Shown: one piece after another, positions 48,401 to 57,300 of the stretch | How the letters are laid out: every line of letters starts with the position of its first letter | Position numbering within the stretch: the stretch's first letter is position 1 | Source of the DNA: Pseudolactococcus piscium | GTDB taxonomy: Bacteria > Bacillota > Bacilli > Lactobacillales > Streptococcaceae | Length of the DNA stretch: 64,000 nucleotides | NCBI RefSeq assembly: GCF_002441695.1 | Contig: NZ_JXJW01000006.1 | Coordinates: 35,280 to 99,279, forward strand | Direction of reading: 5' to 3' | Notes under the pieces: model-generated | What the model saw: only the letters and a program-made list of their open reading frames with translations | The model's database searches: none | Told to the model about the DNA's origin: nothing | Program-made: the position numbers and the translations under genes

Positions 48401-48922
48401 ATGTTGACATCTAAAAACAAGTTTAATGTCGTTTATTTTATTCTAGGATTAGTACTATTACTTACAGGGATAATCTCATTTTTAAATCCTATGAAGAGTT
48501 TGGTCGCAATCGTTCTTATTTTCGCAATTTCTGCTATTTTCGAAGGTATTATTCAACTGGCTTTCCGTCGTCGATTGAATGAGTACACTGGGCATAAGGC
48601 AAATTCTATTTTAGTATTAGGAATTTTAGATATTCTGATCGGGTTGTTTCTGTTATTCAATATGAGTTTCGGTGTGCTTGCATTACCCTACATATTTGCG
48701 ATTTGGTTTATCATTGACTCAATTGGTGAATTAATCATAGCTGATGTTTTCAAAACAGTCAGTACGAGTTATTATTGGTTTAAAGTAGTTATGAATGTTT
48801 TAGGCCTAATTTTAGGGATTATGATGTTATTCAATCCAATTGTTTCTGCTTTGACAATCAGTTTTCTAGTTGGCCTATATTTCTTAACTTCAGGTATTGA
48901 TTTTATTGTCACATCTTTCTAG
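48401..48922 (+). CDS. HdeD-family (DUF308) membrane protein
   Basis: This 173-residue protein is almost entirely six hydrophobic segments, with the repeated small-residue pattern of DUF308/HdeD proteins (ILGLVLLLTGIISFLNP; ILVLGILDILIGLFLLFNM). HdeD helps E. coli survive acid at high density; the role in lactococci is not established. Strong promoter, AAAGGGG-type ribosome binding site, own terminator. Confidence 0.83.
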   Translation: MLTSKNKFNVVYFILGLVLLLTGIISFLNPMKSLVAIVLIFAISAIFEGIIQLAFRRRLNEYTGHKANSILVLGILDILIGLFLLFNMSFGVLALPYIFAIWFIIDSIGELIIADVFKTVSTSYYWFKVVMNVLGLILGIMMLFNPIVSALTISFLVGLYFLTSGIDFIVTSF

Positions 48923-49018
48923 TATCATTTGGAAGGTAGCCACTATTTAATGCCTAGTCTTACAGTTTGTATGGTAGTAGCACGTTTTAAAATCATGCTG
49001 CTTATGTGCTAACGTATC

Positions 49019-49047
49019 AGCAAGTACCTCGGTACTTGCTTTTTTTC
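49019..49047 (+). terminator. Terminator downstream of the HdeD-like gene
   Basis: AGCAAGTACC (49019-49028) and GGTACTTGCT (49031-49040) pair perfectly, followed by T. It lies about 100 bases after the stop; the stretch between holds nothing recognisable. Confidence 0.85.
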
Positions 49048-49181
49048 TTATCTAATGTACCCTATTTTAACAGTCTTGCGTATTTAGGCTATCAAATTAG
49101 CTGCTTAATGTGTTTGCATTAAATACCTTGTTTAGGGCAACATAGGCTATTAAGTTGGCGGGAATCTCATACATCTATTGC

Positions 49182-49841
49182 TTACTGCATCCGCTCTTCT
49201 AGAAAATGGCTTAATTTTGTTCGGTTTATTTTAATTTTTTTTCCTTTGTCAATTAACCCTTGATCCCGAAAGTGTTGAAATGTATAGAGTAGATGTCGAT
49301 AACTAACCCCTAAATACTCAGCCATCTCTGTGTGCTTTTCTTGATAGTGATCGTCAACAGTGATGATTAATAGTAGTTCTGCTAATCGATATTTAAATTC
49401 GTATAACTGGCTGTGTATGGCGCGTTCTGTTCGCTCTAGTAATTTTTTACCTGTATATTGGCTGATCATGCGTAAGAAAGCATTATCATCTAACAAGTGC
49501 TTCTCAGCATAAAACATTGGGATCGCTAAGCAGACACTATTACCTATAGAAATGATATCTTTCGTCGTTTTTTCTGCACCAACTAAGGTTAACTCACCTA
49601 TAAAATCCCCAGGGTATAGAAATTGTAGAATCGCTTGCTTGCCGTTTTCTTCACCTTTCACTAGTTTTGCCTTGCCATCTAGCAACAGGTATAAGTAGTC
49701 GATTGAACTAGAGGCATGCTGTATCCATTCTTTATTACCATATGTCATCAGATAACTGATGGACAAGATATTCTGGTCAAAAGGTAACGCCGTGTTATAC
49801 ATGTTAGCAGCTGTTTCCTGATTAAATTTTATTTTTTTCAT
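49182..49841 (-). CDS. Crp/Fnr-family transcriptional regulator
   Basis: The 219-residue protein has an N-terminal cyclic-nucleotide-binding-type barrel (about 20-130: LYLLLDGKAKLVKGEENGKQAILQFLYPGDFIGELTL) and a C-terminal helix-turn-helix (TEMAEYLGVSYRHLLYTFQHF). It is similar in outline to YeiL-type regulators. There is no N-terminal cysteine cluster for an Fe-S centre, so oxygen sensing as in FNR is unlikely. It is divergent from the YczE-like membrane gene, with back-to-back -10 elements, and probably controls it. Confidence 0.87.
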   Translation of the reverse strand: MKKIKFNQETAANMYNTALPFDQNILSISYLMTYGNKEWIQHASSSIDYLYLLLDGKAKLVKGEENGKQAILQFLYPGDFIGELTLVGAEKTTKDIISIGNSVCLAIPMFYAEKHLLDDNAFLRMISQYTGKKLLERTERAIHSQLYEFKYRLAELLLIITVDDHYQEKHTEMAEYLGVSYRHLLYTFQHFRDQGLIDKGKKIKINRTKLSHFLEERMQ

Positions 49842-49882
49842 GGGTTTTCCTATATGTGCTAAATCTCATATTTTTTGATTTT

Positions 49883-49897
49883 ATTATAGCATATAAT
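49883..49897. promoter_or_regulatory. Overlapping divergent -10 elements
   Basis: Minus TGCTATAAT (49891-49883) for the Crp-like gene and plus TATAAT (49892-49897) for the membrane gene abut, so the promoters should compete. Confidence 0.55.
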
Positions 49898-49925
49898 ATA
49901 GAAAAACCAATAAGGAAGTATCATA

Positions 49926-50585
49926 ATGACTGTAAAACAAACCCAATTTTTTTATTCAATTATCTTTTATCTCATCAGTGCCTTTGGCATTAGCTTAACG
50001 ATTATTTCCAAAATAGGTGTTAGTAGTTTCAATGCTTTAAATCTAGCAATAGCTCAAGAACTAACGATGAAAGTGGGTACTATCACGATTTTCATTAATT
50101 TACTATTTTTATTGGCTTGCTGGCTGTTAGATAAGCATAGAAAAGTAAAAGATTATCTTGTAATCGTGCTGGCCCTCATTCTCTTTGGCACAGTTGTTAA
50201 TTTTTTTGTTTACTATATGTTTTCAGGCCTATTCATAAGCACTTATGGGATGCGTATGCTGCTATTTATTGCTGGCGTTATTATCGCAGGATTTGGGACA
50301 GGCCAAGTATTGAGATTAAAAACGTTACGCTTCCCAATTGAACACTTTTGTTTGCTCTTAAGTGAGATGACGCATCAGAAATTTTCAGTTTATCGCTATA
50401 GTATTGATGTGCTTTGCGTTATAGGTTCTCTAGGGTTGACCAGTCTATTTCACCTACCACTATTTGTGCGTGAGGGGACGATAATCAGTCTCGTTCTGCT
50501 TTCTTACATGATTAATCTATCGAAGAACTTATCAGTGAAAGGTTTGTACATGAAGTTGATAAGCAGATTTACCAAAAAAAGTTAA
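49926..50585 (+). CDS. YczE/YitT-like membrane protein
   Basis: This 219-residue integral membrane protein has five or six hydrophobic segments. It begins QFFYSIIFYLISAFGISLTI and contains the small-residue pattern GVSSFNALNLAIAQELTMKVG, as in YczE/YyaS-type relatives of YitT. Function unknown. Placed divergently from a Crp/Fnr-type regulator. The ribosome binding site is AAGGAAG. Confidence 0.78.
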   Translation: MTVKQTQFFYSIIFYLISAFGISLTIISKIGVSSFNALNLAIAQELTMKVGTITIFINLLFLLACWLLDKHRKVKDYLVIVLALILFGTVVNFFVYYMFSGLFISTYGMRMLLFIAGVIIAGFGTGQVLRLKTLRFPIEHFCLLLSEMTHQKFSVYRYSIDVLCVIGSLGLTSLFHLPLFVREGTIISLVLLSYMINLSKNLSVKGLYMKLISRFTKKS

Positions 50586-50661
50586 TGGTCTAGCTGATGT
50601 TACATGTTGGCGATAGAGGTTAAAAATACATGAATACCTGCTAGCTTTCCTCTGTTATAGG

Positions 50662-50669
50662 CCCCCCCC
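50662..50669 (+). repeat. C8 homopolymer tract
   Basis: A run of eight C in an A/T-rich intergenic region, 180 bases before the acetyltransferase gene and not inside a recognised ORF. Confidence 0.9.
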
Positions 50670-50692
50670 AACCTACAGGACTTACTTAGCAT

Positions 50693-50719
50693 AAAAGTTG
50701 TCACTCGACTTTTTTTTTA
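50693..50719 (+). terminator. Weak terminator downstream of the YczE-like gene
   Basis: AAAAGT (50693-50698) and ACTTTT (50708-50713) with a nine-T run. About 100 bases after the stop codon. Confidence 0.5.
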
Positions 50720-50848
50720 GTATGATATAGGCAGTAGCTGTGTGATGCCGATCTCTAAATTATTGAGAGATGCGCGTGTCGTTTCGCTAGATAGTCAGAT
50801 AGGCAGATACATGGTGCCATGCTAAGCATCATCCAGGAGGCGTGTAGA

Positions 50849-51487
50849 ATGATTGTGTATAGAGAAGCAAAACGAACTGAGCAAGCAGCGATTGTTGCGC
50901 TGTTAACAGCCTCTTTTATGGATTATGCTTATTATAAACTATATGTAGATCAAGAAGAGAAACGACAAAAATTTGTTCGTGTGATTCAAGAGTTATGTGT
51001 GGTAACATCAATGCGTAAAGGCTATCCTATTTTAGTCGGCTTGATTGATGATGTCATTTGTTCAGTAGCCATACTAGTACCACCCAAAGCCCCTAAAGTC
51101 AACTTGATTGATTATATACTTGCTGGTGGGCTCACGTTATTACGTCATGGTGGCATCAAAGATACAGCTGGTTTCTTAGGCCTACTAGAAGAAAGCAACT
51201 CAGTTTGTCATAGCACCTATCCCGATGCTTGGTTTTTAGAACTGTTTGCTGTTTCAAATAACGCTCAGGGGCAGGGTGTAGGCGGTAAAATGCTAAATGA
51301 ATTTGTCATACCTTATATCGCGAATCAAGGTGGTGGTACGTTGACATTTATCACAAATTCAGAAGTGAATCGCCGATTTTATAAAAAGAATGGGTTCATT
51401 GAGTTTCATGCAGGTGAGATTCATCGACGTGATAAAGTCTTATTCAATTGGAGCTATCAAAAACATATTGTCGCGGATAGAACTTAG
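50849..51487 (+). CDS. GNAT-family N-acetyltransferase
   Basis: The 212-residue protein has the GNAT acetyl-CoA site (LFAVSNNAQGQGVGGKMLNEFV, with the Q/R-x-x-G-x-G/A pattern) and the C-terminal RFYKKNGFIEF strand. It transfers an acetyl group to an unknown small molecule or protein. The start is placed at 50849 because AGGAGG (50835-50840) lies 8 bases upstream; an in-frame ATG at 50819 precedes that site. The DUF1349 gene follows 30 bases later, so they form an operon. Confidence 0.88.
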   Translation: MIVYREAKRTEQAAIVALLTASFMDYAYYKLYVDQEEKRQKFVRVIQELCVVTSMRKGYPILVGLIDDVICSVAILVPPKAPKVNLIDYILAGGLTLLRHGGIKDTAGFLGLLEESNSVCHSTYPDAWFLELFAVSNNAQGQGVGGKMLNEFVIPYIANQGGGTLTFITNSEVNRRFYKKNGFIEFHAGEIHRRDKVLFNWSYQKHIVADRT

Positions 51488-51517
51488 CTGGTATAAGTTG
51501 TCATTTGGGAGGGTGAG

Positions 51518-52108
51518 ATGGAAAAATTTACAGATGCAGACTTGTTTTGGACAAGAGAACCAGGACAAGTTGTGATTGAAGATGATAAAATTGAGATCAT
51601 AACAGAACCATTTACGGATTTATGGCAAAGGACTTACTATGGGTTCCAAAACGATAATGCCCCTGTGTTACAGACGAAGACAGATGACCCATTTTTCTCA
51701 TTTGTGGTGAAGACGACATTTGATAGTTCACACCGATTTGATCAATGTGGCATTGTCATCTACTTAGACTCAGAGAATTGGTTAAAGGCGTCAGTTGAAT
51801 ATGAAAATGACATCTTTCAAAGATTAGGTAGTGTCGTCACAAATCAAGGGTTTTCAGATTGGGCGACGACTGACATCTCGACTGATCATAGAGAAGTTTG
51901 GTATCGACTGAGTAGAAGACATAGTGATTACTGTATCGACTATAGTTTTGATGGCGTGCTATTTAAGCAAATGCGGATTTGTCATCTGAATCAAGGGGAT
52001 GCAACGATATCCTTTGGTATCTATGCCTGTAGCCCAGAAAATTCATCATTTACAGCCACTTTTGAAGCACTATCGATAACAGATTGTAAATGGCCCCCTC
52101 ATAGCTAA
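51518..52108 (+). CDS. DUF1349 concanavalin-like protein
   Basis: This 196-residue protein of beta-sandwich character matches the DUF1349 family (FTDLWQRTYYGFQNDNAPVL; FDQCGIVIYLDSENWLKAS). Related yeast proteins were tied to enolase regulation, and some members bind carbohydrate; no activity is established. No signal peptide; cytosolic. Co-transcribed with the upstream acetyltransferase and closed by a strong terminator. Confidence 0.85.
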   Translation: MEKFTDADLFWTREPGQVVIEDDKIEIITEPFTDLWQRTYYGFQNDNAPVLQTKTDDPFFSFVVKTTFDSSHRFDQCGIVIYLDSENWLKASVEYENDIFQRLGSVVTNQGFSDWATTDISTDHREVWYRLSRRHSDYCIDYSFDGVLFKQMRICHLNQGDATISFGIYACSPENSSFTATFEALSITDCKWPPHS

Positions 52109-52147
52109 TCGTGATGTATGGGGATGTGACGATTGGTACAATACATA

Positions 52148-52187
52148 AAAAAATCCTGTAGGCCGAATACGCCCTACAGGATTTTTT
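52148..52187. terminator. Bidirectional terminator after the DUF1349 gene
   Basis: AAAAATCCTGTAGG (from 52148) pairs perfectly with CCTACAGGATTTTT (to 52187) around a roughly 12-base loop; also suits the converging GDPD gene. Confidence 0.9.
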
Positions 52188-52236
52188 ATGATAGTAGATA
52201 AATGCTGATCTGATAAGTAATAGGCTTGAAATTAAG

Positions 52237-54042
52237 TTATCCGATACCTATTGTAAAAAAGAACAGCTGGTCAGAATAATTGAGACGTGTAGTCCCTTTA
52301 AAAGTATGATTAAGGACCTGCATCTGATCGGTTATAATCCCATCTACGCCATAAAACTGCATTCTAGACATGGTATCCTCGTCATTAGGTGTCCAGGCGA
52401 ATACTTGCTTTCCCTGAGCATGAGCTGAGTCAATAAATTTAGCATTTAGCGTTGTATATTCGATGGTTAAGAAATCCATTTTTCCTGTTGGGGGACCAAC
52501 TAAGCTAAACGGCATAATATAGCCTGCGGTGACAGTTGGAGAAAGTTCCTTTATCTTTTCAATAATGTCATAAGAAAGGGATTGGATGACATGGCCTGAT
52601 TTCAATATCTTGTCTTGATACTTGTTTAGAAAATTGGTGAGCATTTCAGGACTATCATCCTTGTTTGGTTTGATTTCAATCATCAGTTTTTGATTGAGTT
52701 TTTGTGCAGCTGCCAAGTAGTCATCAAATGAAACAATAGTCGCAGTCTGTTTATTTTCATGAATCGTTAGCTTTGTCAGTTGGCTGAGTGTGAGCTGATT
52801 AGGCTTTTCATTAACGCCAGTCAATGCTTTGAGGTTATAGTCATGATAGACGACAAATTGATGGTCTTTGGTTTCTTGAATATCCATCTCAACGAATTTA
52901 GGATGTGTGGTTTGACTGGTTTTCTTGAGTGAGGCAATCGTATTTTGGACACCATTTTTATTGTCGACGCCTCGATGGGAAACGCCAACTGGCCTTGCAG
53001 CCCTAGGATTTGAAAGAAAGGCGACATTAGCTTGGGTAACAAAAGAGATAACAAGTAGTATCAGAATGCCTATCATGACATCCTTAAGTCTTTTTTTATT
53101 GAGAGAAGGCGTAGGACGATGGGTTGGTATGAACCAACTTAACCGATCAAGTAAAAAATTGCCTTCTTTCATATAGTCTACAGTAATGAAAAAAATACTA
53201 ACTGTAGAGAGCACAATGTTAACTAGCCAAAGGATTTGAAGCAGGGTCATGATGATAATGGCAGACACAAAACTAAAGTGAGGTAGCAAGACTTCTATGC
53301 CGTGTTGTATCAAAAGCAGTAGCCCTTGAGATAAGCCCATCATTAGTGTGAGGGTCACTGAGACTACCAAGAATTGAAAAAGAATCTTGAATACATCTCT
53401 TTTGGTCCTTTGCCAACTAAGGGCTATCGCATGCTTAAAGGGCTGATCATGCAGAATCATTTCAGGTAGTGTAAAAATAAAGCGTATTGCTAGATAAATG
53501 AGTAATAGATAAACTAAAATAAAGAGTGCGATGTACAAGCGTCTGTATTCAAAAATGACGTCTAAAATAAAAACAGGTATTCTGAATTTTGCAAGGAGAG
53601 CGGAGTTAAAACTCATGCCAATCACAGGTAACACTAAAAAGAAATAGAAGAGGAAAAAGGCAAGTGCACCGCCTTTTATTTTTTTGATTTGAAGGAATGT
53701 GCCTTTGAGTAAGTCTTTCAGTACAACTTGCTGTTTTTGTTCAATAAAATAAACAGTTAAGAGTAAGAAAGTAAATTCAAAATAAACGGAGACTAGCAGA
53801 AGTAAAAGCATAAAAATGAGGCTAGCAAATATGACTGAATGGTGACGCAGGATATTGCCGATGTTATCATAGGAAATATAGTTGATTCCCCCCTGATTAA
53901 GCAAAAGTTTTGTGAGTTGTGAAAGTGATGGTGTTAAGATGAATAATAAAAAAACGTGCATTAATAAGACATCACGGTAATAGTGTCTTGTTGTTCTGAT
54001 AAATCTAAAAGCTTTCCTAAAGTTTGTGCCTAAGTTGGTCAT
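52237..54042 (-). CDS. Membrane-anchored glycerophosphodiester phosphodiesterase
   Basis: The 601-residue protein has an N-terminal membrane domain with about eight hydrophobic segments (residues 15-340). A GDPD TIM-barrel domain (about 350-590) starts at GVSHRGVDNKNGVQNT, with EMDIQETKDHQFVVYHD giving the metal and catalytic residues. It hydrolyses glycerophosphodiesters or possibly lipoteichoic-acid polyglycerophosphate; the membrane anchor favours a lipid or cell-envelope substrate. Minus-strand GGGAG precedes the start. Monocistronic. Confidence 0.9.
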   Translation of the reverse strand: MTNLGTNFRKAFRFIRTTRHYYRDVLLMHVFLLFILTPSLSQLTKLLLNQGGINYISYDNIGNILRHHSVIFASLIFMLLLLLVSVYFEFTFLLLTVYFIEQKQQVVLKDLLKGTFLQIKKIKGGALAFFLFYFFLVLPVIGMSFNSALLAKFRIPVFILDVIFEYRRLYIALFILVYLLLIYLAIRFIFTLPEMILHDQPFKHAIALSWQRTKRDVFKILFQFLVVSVTLTLMMGLSQGLLLLIQHGIEVLLPHFSFVSAIIIMTLLQILWLVNIVLSTVSIFFITVDYMKEGNFLLDRLSWFIPTHRPTPSLNKKRLKDVMIGILILLVISFVTQANVAFLSNPRAARPVGVSHRGVDNKNGVQNTIASLKKTSQTTHPKFVEMDIQETKDHQFVVYHDYNLKALTGVNEKPNQLTLSQLTKLTIHENKQTATIVSFDDYLAAAQKLNQKLMIEIKPNKDDSPEMLTNFLNKYQDKILKSGHVIQSLSYDIIEKIKELSPTVTAGYIMPFSLVGPPTGKMDFLTIEYTTLNAKFIDSAHAQGKQVFAWTPNDEDTMSRMQFYGVDGIITDQMQVLNHTFKGTTRLNYSDQLFFFTIGIG

Positions 54043-54200
54043 AACTACTCCCTACTGATGATACCTGTCGGCATCACATAAAAACGCCTTGAATTTTGGC
54101 GCAATGATACTTTATTATACCGCTATACAGGGGAGATGTCATTGTTATTATTATTTTGATGAATGACTGCACTATTTCTATGACAAGTTAACTTATATTA

Positions 54201-54230
54201 TTGACAAGTTAGCTTGTCAAATGATATACT
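54201..54230 (+). promoter_or_regulatory. Promoter with palindromic operator for the XRE pair
   Basis: TTGACA (54201-54206) and TATACT (54225-54230, with TGA extension) are 18 bases apart. The -35 sits inside a perfect palindrome, TTGACAAG (54201-54208), TTAG, CTTGTCAA (54213-54220). A related half-copy, TGACAAGTTAACTTAT, begins at 54181. This suggests binding by a dimeric repressor, probably the XRE protein encoded here. Confidence 0.75.
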
Positions 54231-54250
54231 GTTATCAGATGGAGGATGAC

Positions 54251-54562
54251 ATGAATCATAAAAAAATTTTAGAAATGGCACAGCAGGAAAACCTAGATGA
54301 AGGCAGATTATATGAGTTGAAAAATATATCGAGCGTACACTACATCATGCTTTTGGCCGCTTGGGTGTTCATTTTTGCGATCAGATTAATTCACAAACAA
54401 GCAACAACTGACTTGTTTTTCATGGTGTATTTATTAGCCTTGGGACATGAAGTCTATGCCTTTAAAAGGAAAAAATCAATGATTAGTTTAGGCGTCAGTG
54501 CCATTTTAGTGGTTGCTGTCTTAACCACTGGTTGGACACTGATGAGCGTCATTTTAAAATGA
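54251..54562 (+). CDS. Small two- or three-TM membrane protein paired with an XRE regulator
   Basis: I do not recognise this 103-residue protein. A charged N-terminus (MNHKKILEMAQQENLDEGRL) is followed by hydrophobic segments near residues 32-50, 58-72 and 80-100. The start at 54251 follows GGAGGATGAC; an earlier in-frame ATG at 54221 lies before the ribosome binding site and inside the promoter. Its stop overlaps the next start as ATGA, so membrane protein and regulator are coupled. Such pairs are common in Firmicutes but poorly understood. Confidence 0.8.
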   Translation: MNHKKILEMAQQENLDEGRLYELKNISSVHYIMLLAAWVFIFAIRLIHKQATTDLFFMVYLLALGHEVYAFKRKKSMISLGVSAILVVAVLTTGWTLMSVILK

Positions 54563-54777
54563 TGCACAAAGATAAACTTGAGCTAAAGAATAGATTGAAA
54601 GTTGCACGTGCTGAAAAAAAACTCAATCAGAGTCAGCTTGCCAAACTGGTTGGTGTGTCGAGACAAACGATTAGTAATATCGAAACCTATGAATATATTC
54701 CCTCTGCTAAATTAGCCTTACTGCTTTGCATCGCATTAGATGTAACATTTGAAACCTTATTCTATTTTGAAGACTAA
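54559..54777 (+). CDS. XRE/Cro-CI-type transcriptional regulator
   Basis: The 72-residue protein is one helix-turn-helix domain (LKNRLKVARAEKKLNQSQLA ... VSRQTISNIETYEYIPSAKL) of the short type that ends CIALDVTFETLFYFED. It starts within the ATGA overlap at 54559. It most likely binds the palindrome over its own promoter, giving autoregulation. No effector domain. Confidence 0.9.
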   Translation: MMHKDKLELKNRLKVARAEKKLNQSQLAKLVGVSRQTISNIETYEYIPSAKLALLLCIALDVTFETLFYFED

Positions 54778-54782
54778 GCAAT

Positions 54783-54818
54783 AATACCGACAGCATAATC
54801 GCTTTTGTTGGTATTTTT
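54783..54818 (+). terminator. Terminator of the XRE pair
   Basis: AATACCGAC (54783-54791) pairs with GTTGGTATT (54807-54815), one wobble, then T. The rest of the gap to tatD shows no credible gene. Confidence 0.7.
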
Positions 54819-55013
54819 GCTTTGTTACGATAGTTAGTCTACAAAAGCAGGATAGCATAATAGTGTCACTGAAAATTAGGGATTTGATTCAAGTTTGAAG
54901 CACAAAAAATTATTGAGAATAGCTCAAGAGCTAAACGGATTAATGAGTATGTCTAACCGCCACAGCATTTGACAAATTTCTTGCATGCAAAGCGGAAACG
55001 GGGTGGAAATAAA

Positions 55014-55022
55014 TGTTATACT
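55014..55022 (+). promoter_or_regulatory. Extended -10 promoter of tatD-rnmV-rsmA
   Basis: TGTTATACT (55014-55022); no good -35. The predicted start is near 55029. Confidence 0.6.
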
Positions 55023-55068
55023 ATTAGATAGTCAATACTTACATGAGGAAGAGTAAAAAGAGGTTTAA

Positions 55069-55839
55069 ATGATATTTGATACACATACACACCTGAATGC
55101 CGAAAATTTCACAGGACGTGAAGCACAAGAGATTGAGAAAGCACGCGAATTTGGTGTGACAAAACTCAATATTGTCGGATTTGATAGGCCAACGATTGAA
55201 AAAAGTTTGGCATTAGCTGCTGAATTTGACAACTTATACGCAACGATTGGCTGGCACCCGACTGAGGCAGGTTCCTATACGCCTGAAATAGAAAAGATGC
55301 TGGTCAGTCATCTAGGTGATCCCAAAGTGATTGCTTTAGGTGAGATTGGCTTAGATTATCACTGGATGTCAGATGAGAAAGCGGTGCAAGAATCTGTTTT
55401 TCGCAAGCAGATTCAGCTATCAAAAACGCATAACTTACCTTTTATGGTGCATACGCGTGATGCATTGGCAGACACTTATGAGATTATCAAATCAGAGGGT
55501 GTTGGCCCACGTGGTGGGATCATGCATTCTTTTTCAGGAAGCTACCAGGATGCCATGAAGTTCATCGACTTAGGCATGTTGATTTCCTTTTCAGGTGTGG
55601 TCACCTTTAAAAAATCTCTGGAGCTCCAGGAAGCAGCTAAACTGTTGCCGTTGGATAAACTATTAGTAGAAACAGATGCACCTTATTTAGCTCCGATGCC
55701 TTTTAGAGGGCGTGAGAATACGCCGGCTTACACTAAATTTGTTGTTGAAAAAATAGCTGAACTTCGTGGGATTTCTAGCGATGAAGTCGCGGATGTAACC
55801 TACCAAAATGCCTTGAAAGTGTTTGATATTCATGACTAA
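55069..55839 (+). CDS. tatD: TatD-family metal-dependent hydrolase/DNase
   Basis: This 256-residue amidohydrolase-fold protein has the metal ligands DTHTHLN near the start, ALGEIGLDYHW, MVHTRDA, MHSFSG and VETDAPYLAP. Family members are 3'-5' exonucleases acting on DNA or RNA ends. It heads the conserved cluster tatD-rnmV-rsmA and overlaps rnmV by 8 bases. Confidence 0.94.
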   Translation: MIFDTHTHLNAENFTGREAQEIEKAREFGVTKLNIVGFDRPTIEKSLALAAEFDNLYATIGWHPTEAGSYTPEIEKMLVSHLGDPKVIALGEIGLDYHWMSDEKAVQESVFRKQIQLSKTHNLPFMVHTRDALADTYEIIKSEGVGPRGGIMHSFSGSYQDAMKFIDLGMLISFSGVVTFKKSLELQEAAKLLPLDKLLVETDAPYLAPMPFRGRENTPAYTKFVVEKIAELRGISSDEVADVTYQNALKVFDIHD

Positions 55840-56395
55840 TAAACAAAAAATCGCAGAAGTTGTTGTGGTTGAAGGTAAGGATGATACAGCCAACCTCAAA
55901 CAGTATTATGATGTTGATACCTATGAGACGCAAGGATCGGCTATTTCAGATGATGATTTAGAGCGGATTGATCGGTTAAATGAACTACGTGGCGTTATTG
56001 TGTTCACAGACCCAGATCATAGTGGTGAGCGGATTCGTCGCATCATCATGACTGCTATTCCAACGGTCAAACATGCCTTTCTAAACAGAGATGAGGCAGC
56101 ACCGAAATCGAAGACCAAAGGCCGTTCTCTTGGTGTGGAACATGCAAGTGCAGCTGATTTAGAAAAAGCGCTGCGTAACCTAACCTCAAATTTTGAGGAT
56201 GCATCTGAATTTGATATTTGCCATGCTGATTTGATTCGTTTAGGGTTGATTGGGCATACAGATAGCAGAATTCGCCGTGAATATTTAGGTGAAGCACTTA
56301 GAATCGGCTATAGCAATGCCAAGCAACAATTAAAACGGTTAAGCCTATTCGGGATCACATTAGCAGAAGTTGAAGAAATAATGGAGAAATTTTAA
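55832..56395 (+). CDS. rnmV: Ribonuclease M5
   Basis: This 187-residue Toprim-domain nuclease trims the 5S rRNA precursor. It has VVVVEGKDD with the catalytic Glu, [14 protein letters not shown] with the DxD metal site, and the C-terminal dsRNA-recognition region. The ATG at 55832 lies inside the end of tatD; the in-frame TTG at 55823 is less likely. The stop TAATG overlaps the rsmA start by one base. Confidence 0.95.
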   Translation: MTNKQKIAEVVVVEGKDDTANLKQYYDVDTYETQGSAISDDDLERIDRLNELRGVIVFTDPDHSGERIRRIIMTAIPTVKHAFLNRDEAAPKSKTKGRSLGVEHASAADLEKALRNLTSNFEDASEFDICHADLIRLGLIGHTDSRIRREYLGEALRIGYSNAKQQLKRLSLFGITLAEVEEIMEKF

Positions 56396-57264
56396 TGCAT
56401 ATAGCAGATTATCGCGTGACAAAAGCGATTTTAGACCGTCATGGCTTTTCATTTAAGAAAAGTCTTGGTCAAAACTTTTTAACAGACACAAATATTCTAC
56501 AAAAAATAGTGGATACAGCAGAAATTGATCGTGAGGTCAATGTCATCGAAATCGGTCCAGGTATTGGGGCATTGACGGAGTTTATTGCAGAAAATGCTGC
56601 AGAAGTAATGGCATTTGAAATCGATGATCGCTTGATCCCTATTTTAGCGGATACCTTAAGAGATTTTGATAATGTGACGATCATAAATGAAGACATCTTA
56701 AAAGCTGATTTAAAGACACATATTGCCCAGTTTAAGAATCCAACTTTACCGATAAAAATCGTGGCAAATCTGCCTTACTATATCACAACGCCTATTTTGA
56801 TGCATCTGATTGAGAGTAAGATTCCCTTTAGTGAATTTATTGTCATGATGCAAAAAGAGGTTGCGGATCGTATTTCAGCTGAACCCAACACCAAGGCTTA
56901 TGGTAGCTTGAGTATCGCTGTACAATACTATATGACAGCGCAAGTTGCCTTCATCGTTCCTAAAACTGTCTTTGTACCAGCACCAAATGTAGATTCTGCG
57001 ATTTTAAAAATGACGCGCCGTGCGTCACCTTTAGTGGCAGTTACGGATGAAGATTTCTTTTTCAAAGTATCAAAGTTAGCCTTTGCGCATAGACGAAAAA
57101 CACTTTGGAATAATCTGCAAGCTGTCTTTGGTAAGACAGAAGAAGTTCGCGCGCAACTGACAAACTCACTTGAGATAGCAGAAATTTCACCACAAATTCG
57201 TGGTGAGGCCCTCTCAATTCCAGAATTTGCTAAACTATCTGAAGCGCTTTTACCCTTAAAATAA
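56395..57264 (+). CDS. rsmA: 16S rRNA dimethyladenosine transferase (KsgA)
   Basis: This 289-residue SAM-dependent enzyme dimethylates two adjacent adenines near the 3' end of 16S rRNA, a checkpoint in small-subunit assembly. The SAM site is [14 protein letters not shown] and the catalytic motif is [22 protein letters not shown] and the C-terminal RRKTLWNNL segment are typical. Loss confers kasugamycin resistance in other bacteria. It starts at the last base of rnmV and ends at a terminator shared with the converging gene. Confidence 0.97.
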   Translation: MHIADYRVTKAILDRHGFSFKKSLGQNFLTDTNILQKIVDTAEIDREVNVIEIGPGIGALTEFIAENAAEVMAFEIDDRLIPILADTLRDFDNVTIINEDILKADLKTHIAQFKNPTLPIKIVANLPYYITTPILMHLIESKIPFSEFIVMMQKEVADRISAEPNTKAYGSLSIAVQYYMTAQVAFIVPKTVFVPAPNVDSAILKMTRRASPLVAVTDEDFFFKVSKLAFAHRRKTLWNNLQAVFGKTEEVRAQLTNSLEIAEISPQIRGEALSIPEFAKLSEALLPLK

Positions 57265-57300
57265 AAACAGCATGACGCGCTGTCGTCATACTGTTTTTTT
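57263..57300. terminator. Terminator between rsmA and the converging GNAT gene
   Basis: AAAAACAG (57263-57270) with CTGTTTTT and an inner ATGACG/CGTCAT pair; T7 on the right. It includes the last codons of the minus-strand gene. Confidence 0.8.

Noticed and set aside
54840..54990. Possible transposase or integrase remnant before tatD
   Set aside because: Short stretches translate to basic peptides, but no frame is longer than about 15 codons and I could not match any family.
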